A DNA stretch of 8,193 nt from an uncultured Lautropia sp. (GTDB taxonomy: Bacteria; Pseudomonadota; Gammaproteobacteria; Burkholderiales; Burkholderiaceae_E), in contig CALIXC010000134.1 in NCBI GenBank assembly GCA_938046755.1, positions 1 to 8,193 of the forward strand. Reading direction: 5' to 3'. Each line of letters starts with the position of its first letter. Position 1 is the first letter of the stretch. The position numbers were made by a program, and so were the translations under genes. This document shows positions 1 to 5,846 of this stretch, one piece after another. Below the pieces are notes generated by a model. The model was not told where the DNA came from. It was given only the letters and a program-made list of their open reading frames with translations, and made no database searches.

Positions 1-9
1 GCAGCCTGT

Positions 10-1215
10 TCAGCCGGCAGTCTGTCCTTCCTGCAGGAAGCGCCGGATCAGGGGCGCCAGCCGCTGCACCAGCTCGTCGGCTTCGGCATCGGACAGGATG
101 AGCGGCGGCAGCAGCCGCACGACCCGCTCGGCCGTGACGTTGATCACCAGGCCTTCGTCCAGCGCCATCTTCACCAGCGCACTGCAGGGGCGATCCAGCC
201 CGATGCCGATCATCAAGCCCTTGCCCTGCATGCCGGTGAAGCCCGTTGTGCCGGCCAGCGCCTTCTCGAAGCCCTGGCGCAGGCGCTTGCCCAGTGCTTC
301 AGCACGGGTCACCAGGCCGTCGCGTTCCATCACCTCCAGTGTGGTGAGAGCCGCGCGCATGGCCAGCGGGTTGCCGCCAAAGGTGGTGCCGTGGTTGCCG
401 GGCTGGAACAGGCTGGCAGCCGGTCCGTGGGCCAGCACTGCACCGATCGGCACGCCTGAGGCGAGCCCCTTGGCCAGCGACATCACATCCGGCGTGATGC
501 CGGCCCACTGGTGGGCGAACCAGCGGCCGCTGCGGCCCATGCCGCTCTGAATCTCATCCAGCATCATCAGCCAGCCGTGCTCGTCGCACAGCCGCCGCAC
601 GCCTTGCAGGAACTCCGGCGTGGCGGCCGTGATGCCGCCTTCGCCCTGAATGGACTCCAGCAGCACGGCAGCAATGCTCGGGGCGGCGCTGTCCTGTCTG
701 GCCAGCGCCTCGAGAGCCGCCAGATCGTTGAAGGGCAGGCGAGGGAAGCCGGGCACTAGCGGCTCGAAGCCTTTCTGGACCTTGGGGTTCGCCGTGGCCG
801 ACAGCGTGGCTAGCGAGCGCCCGTGGAAGGCATGCTCGAACACCACCACCCGGGGCTCGGCGATGCCCCGGGCATGGCCGTGCAGGCGGGCGAGCTTGAG
901 CGCTGCTTCGTTGGCTTCCAGGCCGGAGTTGCAGAAGAAGGCGTTGGTCATGCCTGCCCGCTGTACCAGCTGGCGGGCCACGGCGTCCTGTAGTGGCACC
1001 TCGAAGAGGTTCGAGCTGTGTATCAGTTTCGCCACCTGATCCTGCAGCGCGGCCACCAGATCGGGGTGGGCATGACCGAGTGTATTGACGGCGATACCGC
1101 TCAGAGCGTCGAGGTATCGTCGGCCCGCCTCATCGAACAGAATGGCGCCCTGGCCGCGCGTGAAGGCAACGGGCTGGCGCAGGTAGGTCGGCATCAGGGG
1201 GGCTTGGCAGGTCAT
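10..1215 (-). CDS. argD: Acetylornithine aminotransferase (class III PLP aminotransferase)
   Basis: This 401-residue protein is a PLP-dependent transaminase expected to convert N-acetylglutamate semialdehyde and glutamate to N-acetylornithine in cytosolic arginine synthesis. It may also act on succinyl-diaminopimelate in lysine synthesis, as family members do. Visible family marks are NSGLEAN at about residues 96-102, FHGRS at 130-134, the PLP-nitrogen aspartate D220 in MLDEIQSG, the Schiff-base lysine K249 in SLAKG, and GTTFGGNPLA at 277-285. Length is normal and the stop is TGA at 10-12. I chose ATG at 1215; an in-frame ATG at 1194 is also possible, and neither has a clear Shine-Dalgarno. 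The open frame continues upstream to 1812, but that part lies antisense to the DUF3579 gene and is not coding. It diverges from the DUF3579 gene across 45 bp. The aminotransferase assignment is firm; acetylornithine specificity rests on overall resemblance. Confidence 0.93.
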   Translation of the reverse strand: MTCQAPLMPTYLRQPVAFTRGQGAILFDEAGRRYLDALSGIAVNTLGHAHPDLVAALQDQVAKLIHSSNLFEVPLQDAVARQLVQRAGMTNAFFCNSGLEANEAALKLARLHGHARGIAEPRVVVFEHAFHGRSLATLSATANPKVQKGFEPLVPGFPRLPFNDLAALEALARQDSAAPSIAAVLLESIQGEGGITAATPEFLQGVRRLCDEHGWLMMLDEIQSGMGRSGRWFAHQWAGITPDVMSLAKGLASGVPIGAVLAHGPAASLFQPGNHGTTFGGNPLAMRAALTTLEVMERDGLVTRAEALGKRLRQGFEKALAGTTGFTGMQGKGLMIGIGLDRPCSALVKMALDEGLVINVTAERVVRLLPPLILSDAEADELVQRLAPLIRRFLQEGQTAG

Positions 1216-1260
1216 GCGCGTGTCTCGGTTTTTCCATCCATGTACCGGTATCATACTTCC
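1216..1260. promoter_or_regulatory. Divergent argD / DUF3579 promoter region with palindrome
   Basis: Only 45 bp separate the two divergent starts, so the promoters must overlap each other or reach into the genes. An 8-bp perfect palindrome, TACCGGTA, lies at 1243-1250. On the minus strand TATGAT (1255-1250) resembles a -10 box for argD, giving a leader of about 30 nt. No convincing -35 box is visible on either strand. That this is a shared control site is inference. Confidence 0.35.
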
Positions 1261-1731
1261 ATGCAGCAAGAACCAATGAACCCATCCGCGTCTGTCGGCG
1301 ACGGGATCCCGGGTCAGGAGACACTCGCTGGCAGCATTCCGCCCCCGGCATCCGACGCCACGACTCATGCCGCACCCTCTGTCGCGCCGGCTTGCCTGGA
1401 GGCTTCGTCCGACCTGTTGGCGCATGTCCGTCACGCCGCCCGCTTCGTCATCATCGGCGAGACCCATGAGGGTCGCCGCTTCCGTCCCAGCGACTGGGCC
1501 GAACGCCTGGCGGGCGTGATGGCGGCCTTCCGGCCTCACAAGAAAAGTGGCGCGCGTTCCGGCGTCGGCCAGTGCCACCTGGGCTATTCGCCCTATGTGC
1601 TGCCGTCCATGTACCAGGGCTTCAAGTGCGTGATCGTCGATCGCCGCCTGCATGACGTCGAGCCGCTGGCGCACAACTTCGTGCTCAACTTCGCGCTGGA
1701 CAACCGGCTGCGGACCGAAGCGCTGGATTGA
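1261..1731 (+). CDS. DUF3579 domain-containing protein
   Basis: This is a 156-residue protein of unknown function. The DUF3579 domain covers about residues 61-154. It shows FVIIGETHEGRRFRPSDWAE, then a short conserved segment ending YSPYV (109-113), then KCVIVDRRL (122-130) and EPLAHNFVLNFALDNRL. As I recall the family, the link before SPYV is short, so the segment at about 92-107, rich in Lys, Gly, Ser and His, looks like an insertion. Residues 1-58 are a Pro/Ala/Ser-rich, probably disordered extension. In-frame ATGs lie at 1240, 1261 and 1276; none has a good ribosome site, so the start is uncertain. Genes of this family often sit beside argD or argF in betaproteobacteria, and here it is divergent from argD. 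No membrane segment or signal peptide is visible. No function should be inferred beyond that association. Confidence 0.82.
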   Translation: MQQEPMNPSASVGDGIPGQETLAGSIPPPASDATTHAAPSVAPACLEASSDLLAHVRHAARFVIIGETHEGRRFRPSDWAERLAGVMAAFRPHKKSGARSGVGQCHLGYSPYVLPSMYQGFKCVIVDRRLHDVEPLAHNFVLNFALDNRLRTEALD

Positions 1732-1746
1732 GCGCGGCATGCTGTG

Positions 1747-1837
1747 GTCAAAAAGCTGCCAATCAACAGTCTTTGACGTGAGTCGCAGCCTTTCCGGGAC
1801 CGAGCTTGTCAAAAAAGCTACAGTTCAGTCGCAGACA
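1747..1837 (+). repeat. Short imperfect direct repeat upstream of the receiver-domain gene
   Basis: The AT-richer gap 1732-1917 contains GTCAAAAAGCT at 1747 and GTCAAAAAAGCT at 1808. Each is followed by CAGT and then AGTCGCAG, with different spacing between the blocks. The first copy also carries an inverted pair, GTCAAA (1747-1752) and TTTGAC (1772-1777). A possible -10-like TAATTA lies at 1871-1876 without a clear -35. The gap contains no credible gene and no obvious terminator. A regulator-binding role is inference. Confidence 0.4.
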
Positions 1838-1917
1838 GCGCAGCTAAACATCTGAATTAACGACGTTTTCTAATTATCCAGTTGCTCTTTGGCGGGCTTT
1901 CTGGTCTCATCGATCCC

Positions 1918-3228
1918 ATGTGGAAGACGCCTTTCAACCCGCGTGGCCTGAAGAGCCCGACAGCAGCGCCGGCAATGGTTGCCGAAGCGCCGCGCCTGCC
2001 GTTCCGTGTCGCAGCGTTCGGCCTGGGCCAGCGTTTCATGCGTCTGATCGAGCTGATCTTCCAGTGCGAGGCCCAGAACCCGCACCGCTACCAGCTGGCC
2101 GATACCCGCACGGGCGGGGAGTTCGACATCGCGCTGGTCAATCTCACCATTCCCGGCGGCGTGGATACGGCCCGCCGGTTGCGCAGCCTGCCGCGTGCCA
2201 TCCCGGTCATCGGCGTGGGACGCCGGGCCAACCGCCTGCGCGGGGCCGACGATCTGCTGTTCACCTCCTTCGCCCAGGACATCCTGGCTGTGCTCAACCG
2301 TTCGGCCGATGTGCTGGTGGCGCGTGCGCATCAGCATGCAGTCAACCGCAACACGCTGTCGGCCAGCAGCCTGCTGTCGGCCCGTCAGCAGATGCCGGTC
2401 GACACGCCGTTGCGTGTTCTGGTGATGGATCCCAGTCCCTCCAGCCGTAGTCATGTGGCTGTGGGCATGCGGCAGCTGGGCATCGACGTGGACGGCGTGG
2501 GGACGCTAGAGCAGGCCAGTGACGTGCTGTCGATGCGCCACTACGATTTGGTCATCGTCGATCCGCAGCAGCCCGATGGCTGCGGGCTGGAGATGATGCG
2601 CCGCTTCAAGCGCGCCACGGGCTCGAATGTGCCGGTGGTGGTGCTCAGCACGCGGTCGGGCATTTCCGACCTGCTGCGTTCCGCTATGCTGGGCTGTAGC
2701 GGCTATCTGGTCAAGCCGCTGTCCATGTCGGCGCTGCACGGCACCGTGCGGCGCATCCTGCTGCGTACGGCCGGCCGGCGGCAGCGTGGCGCCATCGGTC
2801 CCATTGCATTGGCAGACGACGAGCGTGTGCCTGACGCGGTGCAGCCTGGGCTGGTCTGGCGGCTGCTGGACGGGCTTCGCCACCAATGCCTGTCCGGTCT
2901 GGATTTCGTGGGCGGGCGACTGGCCCTGAAGCGTTGCAGGTCGCACGGCGCCTGCCGGGGTGTCGAGCGTGTCGGCCTGCGGGGCGGGGGCGATGGTGCC
3001 AGGGTCGATTCCATGCAGCTCAGCCCTACGGCCGTACCCGTCTGGCGGCCGGGCAGCAGTCATTGTGCCGTCGACATGGAGCTGGCCATGGCCATTGCCA
3101 CCGGTGTGCAGCGTCCCTCGGGTCTGCGGGAAGCGTCGGGCATGCTGGCCCCGCAGAGGCAGAAGGCGGCCTTTGCCGGTCGGCGGAACGCCGGGTCCCG
3201 AGCAGCCGAGCCGGCGCTCAACGACTAA
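1918..3228 (+). CDS. Receiver-domain protein with degenerate second receiver (response regulator-like)
   Basis: This is a 436-residue soluble protein. Residues 165-282 form a CheY-like receiver: D171 at the end of strand 1, phosphoacceptor D215 in DLVIVD, S244/T245 in VVVLST, and K266 in YLVKP. The usual acidic pair at the end of strand 1 is reduced to Asp-Pro, so Mg binding may be altered. Residues 28-135 follow the same alternating pattern (FRVAAFG, FDIALVNL, PVIGVG, LLFTSFAQDILAVL) but lack the acceptor aspartate and the lysine, so they look like a pseudo-receiver. Residues 290-436 match no output domain I recognise, although codon use there stays GC3-rich, so the frame appears genuine. 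I chose ATG at 1918; an in-frame TTG at 1882 is the alternative, and neither has a Shine-Dalgarno. No histidine kinase is nearby, and the partner and output are unknown. Confidence 0.8.
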   Translation: MWKTPFNPRGLKSPTAAPAMVAEAPRLPFRVAAFGLGQRFMRLIELIFQCEAQNPHRYQLADTRTGGEFDIALVNLTIPGGVDTARRLRSLPRAIPVIGVGRRANRLRGADDLLFTSFAQDILAVLNRSADVLVARAHQHAVNRNTLSASSLLSARQQMPVDTPLRVLVMDPSPSSRSHVAVGMRQLGIDVDGVGTLEQASDVLSMRHYDLVIVDPQQPDGCGLEMMRRFKRATGSNVPVVVLSTRSGISDLLRSAMLGCSGYLVKPLSMSALHGTVRRILLRTAGRRQRGAIGPIALADDERVPDAVQPGLVWRLLDGLRHQCLSGLDFVGGRLALKRCRSHGACRGVERVGLRGGGDGARVDSMQLSPTAVPVWRPGSSHCAVDMELAMAIATGVQRPSGLREASGMLAPQRQKAAFAGRRNAGSRAAEPALND

Positions 3229-3254
3229 TTTGCAGCCCGTCTGGCTGCAAAAGA

Positions 3255-3290
3255 AAAAGCCCCGGCTGGTTGTCCAGTTTCGGGGCTTTT
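3255..3290. terminator. Bidirectional intrinsic terminator between receiver gene and efp
   Basis: A perfect 10-bp inverted repeat, AAAAGCCCCG (3255-3264) and CGGGGCTTTT (3281-3290), encloses a 16-nt loop that carries its own small stem, CTGG/CCAG. The hairpin has T runs on the 3' side when read from either strand. It lies between the receiver gene stop (3228) and the efp stop (3310), which are convergent, so it can end both transcripts. Confidence 0.9.
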
Positions 3291-3309
3291 GCCGTGAAGG
3301 CCGGAAGGC

Positions 3310-3870
3310 TTACTTCACGCGGCTGCGGTACTCGCCGTTGCGGGTGTCGATCTCGATCTTGTCACCGGTTTCGACGAAGGCGGGAACCTGAACCTCGAAG
3401 CCAGTGGGCTTGATGCGGGCGGGTTTGAGCACCTTGCCGGAGGTGTCGCCGCGTACGGCGGGTTCGGTGTATTCCACTTCACGCACCAGCGTGGTGGGCA
3501 GTTCCACCGAGATGGCGCGGCCATTGTACATGACGACCTCGCAGGGCATGCCTTCCTCAAGGTAGTTCAGGGCGTCGCCCATGTTCTCACCATCCACTTC
3601 GTACTGGTTGTACTCATGGTCCATGAACACGTAGGCGGGGTCGGAGAAGTAGGAGTAGGTGACCTCGGTCCGTTCCAGCACCTGGATCTCGAACTTGTCG
3701 TCGGCCCGATAGACGCTTTCCGTGCCGGAACCCGTCAGCAGGTTCTTCATCTTCAGCTTGACGACGGCAGCGTTGCGGCCAGATTTGTTGTATTCGGCCT
3801 TGATGACGACCATGGGGTCGTTGCCGATCATGATCACGTTGCCAACGCGAAGTTCCTGGGCGGTCTTCAT
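3310..3870 (-). CDS. efp: Translation elongation factor P (Arg32, rhamnosylation type)
   Basis: EF-P binds ribosomes stalled on consecutive prolines and promotes peptide bond formation. This 186-residue protein has the normal three-domain length: a KOW-like N domain (about 1-64), then two OB-type domains. The C-terminal family signature is visible as GFEVQVPAFVETGDKIEIDTR. The modified tip reads NKSGRNAAVVK, with arginine at position 32 rather than lysine. That places it in the class rhamnosylated by EarP, and earP lies just upstream on the same strand. I chose ATG at 3870 because MKTAQELRVGNVIMIG is the standard EF-P start; a TTG further upstream at 3912 would add a non-homologous leader. 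No strong Shine-Dalgarno precedes it. A perfect TATAAT lies about 40 bp upstream, so efp probably has its own promoter rather than depending wholly on earP transcription. Confidence 0.97.
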   Translation of the reverse strand: MKTAQELRVGNVIMIGNDPMVVIKAEYNKSGRNAAVVKLKMKNLLTGSGTESVYRADDKFEIQVLERTEVTYSYFSDPAYVFMDHEYNQYEVDGENMGDALNYLEEGMPCEVVMYNGRAISVELPTTLVREVEYTEPAVRGDTSGKVLKPARIKPTGFEVQVPAFVETGDKIEIDTRNGEYRSRVK

Positions 3871-3911
3871 GGGTGTATCTGTACTGTGTCCGGGGTTGAG
3901 CTGAACTCGCA

Positions 3912-3917
3912 ATTATA
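3912..3917 (-). promoter_or_regulatory. Candidate -10 box of the efp promoter
   Basis: On the minus strand the bases read a perfect TATAAT within GCGATATAATTGCGAG, in an otherwise G/C-rich setting. Transcription would begin near 3905, giving a leader of about 35 nt before the efp ATG. No TTGACA-like -35 is seen at 16-18 bp upstream, so another activator or a weak -35 would be needed. Confidence 0.5.
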
Positions 3918-3945
3918 TCGCGGGTCGGTGGGGTTTGGGGGCCGG

Positions 3946-4022
3946 GTCCTGGTTGCAGACGACTTCGTTGAAGGGCGCCCCGTGCCGGGGAGCCTTCCTC
4001 GGCTCATGCTGTCCGCTTCGCT
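3946..4022. repeat. 77-bp direct repeat, copy 1 (intergenic)
   Basis: This segment aligns without gaps to 4080-4156, at an offset of 134 bp. I count 63 identical positions of 77, and 13 of the 14 differences are transitions. It contains a strong hairpin: GGCGCCCCG (3974-3982), loop TGC, CGGGGAGCC (3986-3994), with one internal mismatch. Read on the minus strand it also carries a duplicate of the last codons of earP (Glu-Ala-Lys-Arg-Thr-Ala, stop), here outside any gene. Confidence 0.85.
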
Positions 4023-4026
4023 TCCA

Positions 4027-4061
4027 GAGCGCCTGTGGAGGCACCCCGTCCCGGGGCGCTC
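4027..4061. repeat. Hairpin unit between the two 77-bp repeats
   Basis: Outer arms GAGCGCC (4027-4033) and GGCGCTC (4055-4061) can pair. A competing inner hairpin, GCACCCCG (4041-4048), loop TCC, CGGGGCGC (4052-4059), has a mismatch at the same place as the hairpin of copy 1. The 19-base cores at 3975-3993 and 4041-4059 agree at 16 positions. This unit lies about midway between copies 1 and 2 and may be a decayed third copy. It has no T run, so it is not a typical intrinsic terminator. Confidence 0.6.
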
Positions 4062-4079
4062 AGGCTTATGTCGGGTGTT

Positions 4080-4156
4080 GTCCTGGTTGCAGACGGCTTC
4101 GTTGAGGGGCGCCTCACGTTGGGAAGCCCTCCTTGGCTCACGCCGTCCGCTTCGCC
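4080..4156. repeat. 77-bp direct repeat, copy 2 (overlaps the 3' end of earP)
   Basis: This copy starts with the same 15 bases as copy 1 (GTCCTGGTTGCAGAC) and runs past the earP stop at 4138 into its last six codons. Its central hairpin has lost most of its pairing compared with copy 1: GCGCCTCACGTTGGGAAGC at 4109-4127 is no longer symmetrical. Because it encodes the end of earP, it may be the ancestral copy, or the result of an insertion that replaced the original C terminus. Confidence 0.85.
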
Positions 4157-5325
4157 TGCGCAAATGCCATCAAGCTGCCTGCCAGGTCGGGGACGTGGGC
4201 GGCGGTGGCGCTGGCCAGTCGTCTGGACAGGGCGGCGACACAGGGGTGTTGCAGCCAGGCGACCAGGTCGGCGGTATCGTGGCTGGGTGCCTGGTTCCAG
4301 GCGCGCAGGGCGCGCTGCCAGGCGGGAAAGGCGGGTTCGTCGGCCAGCCAGGGGGTGATGCGGGTTAGGAAGGCTTCCAGTTTCTGCAGGTGGGCCGCGT
4401 CTTCCTGCGGGTAGGCCTGCCACAGCCAGGGGAGGCCGGCCCATAGGGCGCGCAGCCAGGAGTCCTCGCCACGCACGAGGTTCAGGTCGCAGCACCACAG
4501 CAGGGGATCGAATTCGGTCTGCGGCAGGAAAGGCAGCGGTGAGAGCCGTAGGCGATGGGGGTGCGCCTGGGCCAGAGGAACCAGGGGCTGCAGCCAGGGC
4601 TGGGTGTCGGCGCCGGGCAGCAGCAGGTGCAGTGGGGGCAGCGTGGGCTGATTCAGCCAGGCGGTGAGCCACGCGAGCAGCGGCGCGGACGGGTAGCACA
4701 GGACACTGGCCAGCAACTGTCTGCTTGCGGGGGACGGTGCTTCAGCAGTTGCGCGACCGGGAAAGTCCGGCTGGATGCCATGGGCCATCAGCCACTGGTC
4801 TTTGTGGGCAGGATCGGCCAGGAAGGCATCGCGGCGCTGCAGCAGGTCGCGTTCACGCAGCAGGCCGCCAGTATCGGCCGAGAAGCCGGGGTTGAAGAAG
4901 TGCTCGGTCAGGCCGTCCGGTTGCAGGCTGGGCAGGCCGTGGCCGTCGGCCACCCAGTCCTCGGCGCTCAGGTACTCCAGCTGGATGAGCTGCGGAGGGC
5001 AGCGCTGGCGGGTCTTCAGCGCTGCCCGCGCCTTCTGGGGCAGCCGCACCTGAAAGCCGCAGACGATCACGTCCGCGTCCTGGCCCACGGCAGCATCGTC
5101 ATCCAGCCGGCTGACCATGACAGGCGGGCGTTCAGCCTTGGGGGCCAGTCGCTCCAGCATTTCGGGCTGGTCGATGAAAAGATGAACATGGCAGCCATGT
5201 TCTTCATGCAGCTGCCGGGCCAGTCGCCACATCACGCCCGCATCGCCGAAGTTGTCGATGACCTGGCACAGCAGGTGCCAGCGCTGGTCGGGGCGGTACG
5301 TGGCTGCGTCGCGCGGAGAACTCAT
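4138..5325 (-). CDS. earP: EF-P arginine rhamnosyltransferase
   Basis: EarP transfers rhamnose from dTDP-beta-L-rhamnose to Arg32 of EF-P in the cytosol, activating it. This 395-residue protein is close to the usual family length. The N-terminal Rossmann domain carries the DNFGD motif (D24, D28) that holds the proposed catalytic aspartate. LEYLSAEDWV (116-125) and FFNPGF (143-148) are family blocks. The C-terminal nucleotide-sugar domain carries CCDLNLVRGEDS (RGEDS at 285-289) and YPQEDAAH (305-312), the dTDP-rhamnose contacts known for the family. The start ATG at 5325 overlaps the upstream PIN stop as ATGA, and GGAAG lies 7 nt before it, so translation is probably coupled. The last residues, AKRTA, lie inside a 77-bp repeat and may not be ancestral. 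The substrate EF-P, with Arg32, is encoded 267 bp downstream. dTDP-rhamnose synthesis genes are not in the window. Confidence 0.96.
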   Translation of the reverse strand: MSSPRDAATYRPDQRWHLLCQVIDNFGDAGVMWRLARQLHEEHGCHVHLFIDQPEMLERLAPKAERPPVMVSRLDDDAAVGQDADVIVCGFQVRLPQKARAALKTRQRCPPQLIQLEYLSAEDWVADGHGLPSLQPDGLTEHFFNPGFSADTGGLLRERDLLQRRDAFLADPAHKDQWLMAHGIQPDFPGRATAEAPSPASRQLLASVLCYPSAPLLAWLTAWLNQPTLPPLHLLLPGADTQPWLQPLVPLAQAHPHRLRLSPLPFLPQTEFDPLLWCCDLNLVRGEDSWLRALWAGLPWLWQAYPQEDAAHLQKLEAFLTRITPWLADEPAFPAWQRALRAWNQAPSHDTADLVAWLQHPCVAALSRRLASATAAHVPDLAGSLMAFAQAKRTA

Positions 5326-5765
5326 GGGTGTTCTTCCGGGGCGGCGGCCTGCTCCTGTTTCAGCATCTGCTCCAGCGTGCCGATGTTCAGCCCGAAGCGG
5401 CGCTGGGCAAAGCGACGGGCGGCCAGCAGAGCACGATCTTTCGAGAGCAGCCAGTCCACACGGTGGGCCACAGCCAGGTCCAGGAACTTGCGATCATCGG
5501 GGTCGCGGCAGCTGAGGTTGCAGGCCGGCACCACGGCCACTTCTTCGGTCAGCGCATCCCAGCGGGCCAGCGCGGCCTGCTGCTGGCTCTCGTCCTGTCG
5601 GAACTGGGGGCGGGCCAGTACCGCGGCCAGCTCGGCGCGCATGGCGTGGGTGCCGATGGCGCGGTAATGGCCGCTGGCCAGTCCGTCCTGAAGCGCCTGC
5701 ACGCACGGATCGTGGAAGACGAGCAGGTCGAGCCAGATGTTGGTGTCGATGACGAGACGTGGCAT
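5322..5765 (-). CDS. PIN-domain protein, putative toxin component of PIN family
   Basis: This is a 147-residue single-domain protein of the PIN ribonuclease fold. The acidic residues expected in the active site are all visible: D7 in LVIDTN, E45 in MRAELAAVL, D88 in CRDPDDRKF (with D90/D91 close by), and D110 in LSKDRALL. These should bind Mg or Mn for RNA cleavage. I chose ATG at 5765 because PIN proteins of this group begin a few residues before the first DTN strand; an in-frame ATG at 5798 would add 11 residues. Neither start has a clear Shine-Dalgarno. The stop overlaps the earP start (ATGA), so the two form an operon. No antitoxin-sized gene lies next to it: upstream is divergent yaaA. 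It may be a solitary RNase rather than half of a toxin-antitoxin pair; its RNA target is unknown. Confidence 0.87.
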   Translation of the reverse strand: MPRLVIDTNIWLDLLVFHDPCVQALQDGLASGHYRAIGTHAMRAELAAVLARPQFRQDESQQQAALARWDALTEEVAVVPACNLSCRDPDDRKFLDLAVAHRVDWLLSKDRALLAARRFAQRRFGLNIGTLEQMLKQEQAAAPEEHP

Positions 5766-5833
5766 GGGATCAAGGGGAGGGCCGATCGCAGCGCGCATCG
5801 TAGCATCCAGTCGGTGATGTCATAAAAATACTC

Positions 5834-5839
5834 TATAAT
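5834..5839 (+). promoter_or_regulatory. Candidate -10 box of yaaA, very close to the start codon
   Basis: A perfect TATAAT lies 7 bp before the yaaA ATG, inside an AT-rich island (about 5820-5845) between two GC-rich genes. If it is the -10 box, transcription would start within a base or so of the ATG, giving a leaderless or nearly leaderless mRNA. This fits the lack of a Shine-Dalgarno. No good -35 is seen; TCGGTG occupies the 17-bp-spaced position (5811-5816). The rest of the 81-bp divergent gap (5766-5846) shows no further gene, and no clear promoter for the PIN-earP operon. Confidence 0.55.
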
Positions 5840-5846
5840 ATTTGCC

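Noticed and set aside
1216..1812. Extension of the argD frame upstream by about 200 codons
   Set aside because: It is antisense to the DUF3579 gene, and the aminotransferase homology begins near the ATG at 1215.
1803..1819. AGCTT/AAGCT hairpin as terminator of the DUF3579 gene
   Set aside because: It is a 5-bp A/T-rich stem with no downstream T run, too weak to support.
2790..3228. Frameshift destroying the C terminus of the receiver protein
   Set aside because: Third codon positions stay G/C-rich to the stop in the annotated frame, and the other frames give low-quality Arg/Pro-rich translations. No known domain was recovered in another frame.
3946..4156. Repeats as a CRISPR array
   Set aside because: There are only two long, diverged copies, with a hairpin-bearing gap rather than regular short spacers, and no cas genes.
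4555..5667. Long plus-strand open frame of 370 codons
   Set aside because: It lies antisense to earP and the PIN gene, has no recognisable family and is biased in composition, as expected for a shadow frame in high-GC DNA.
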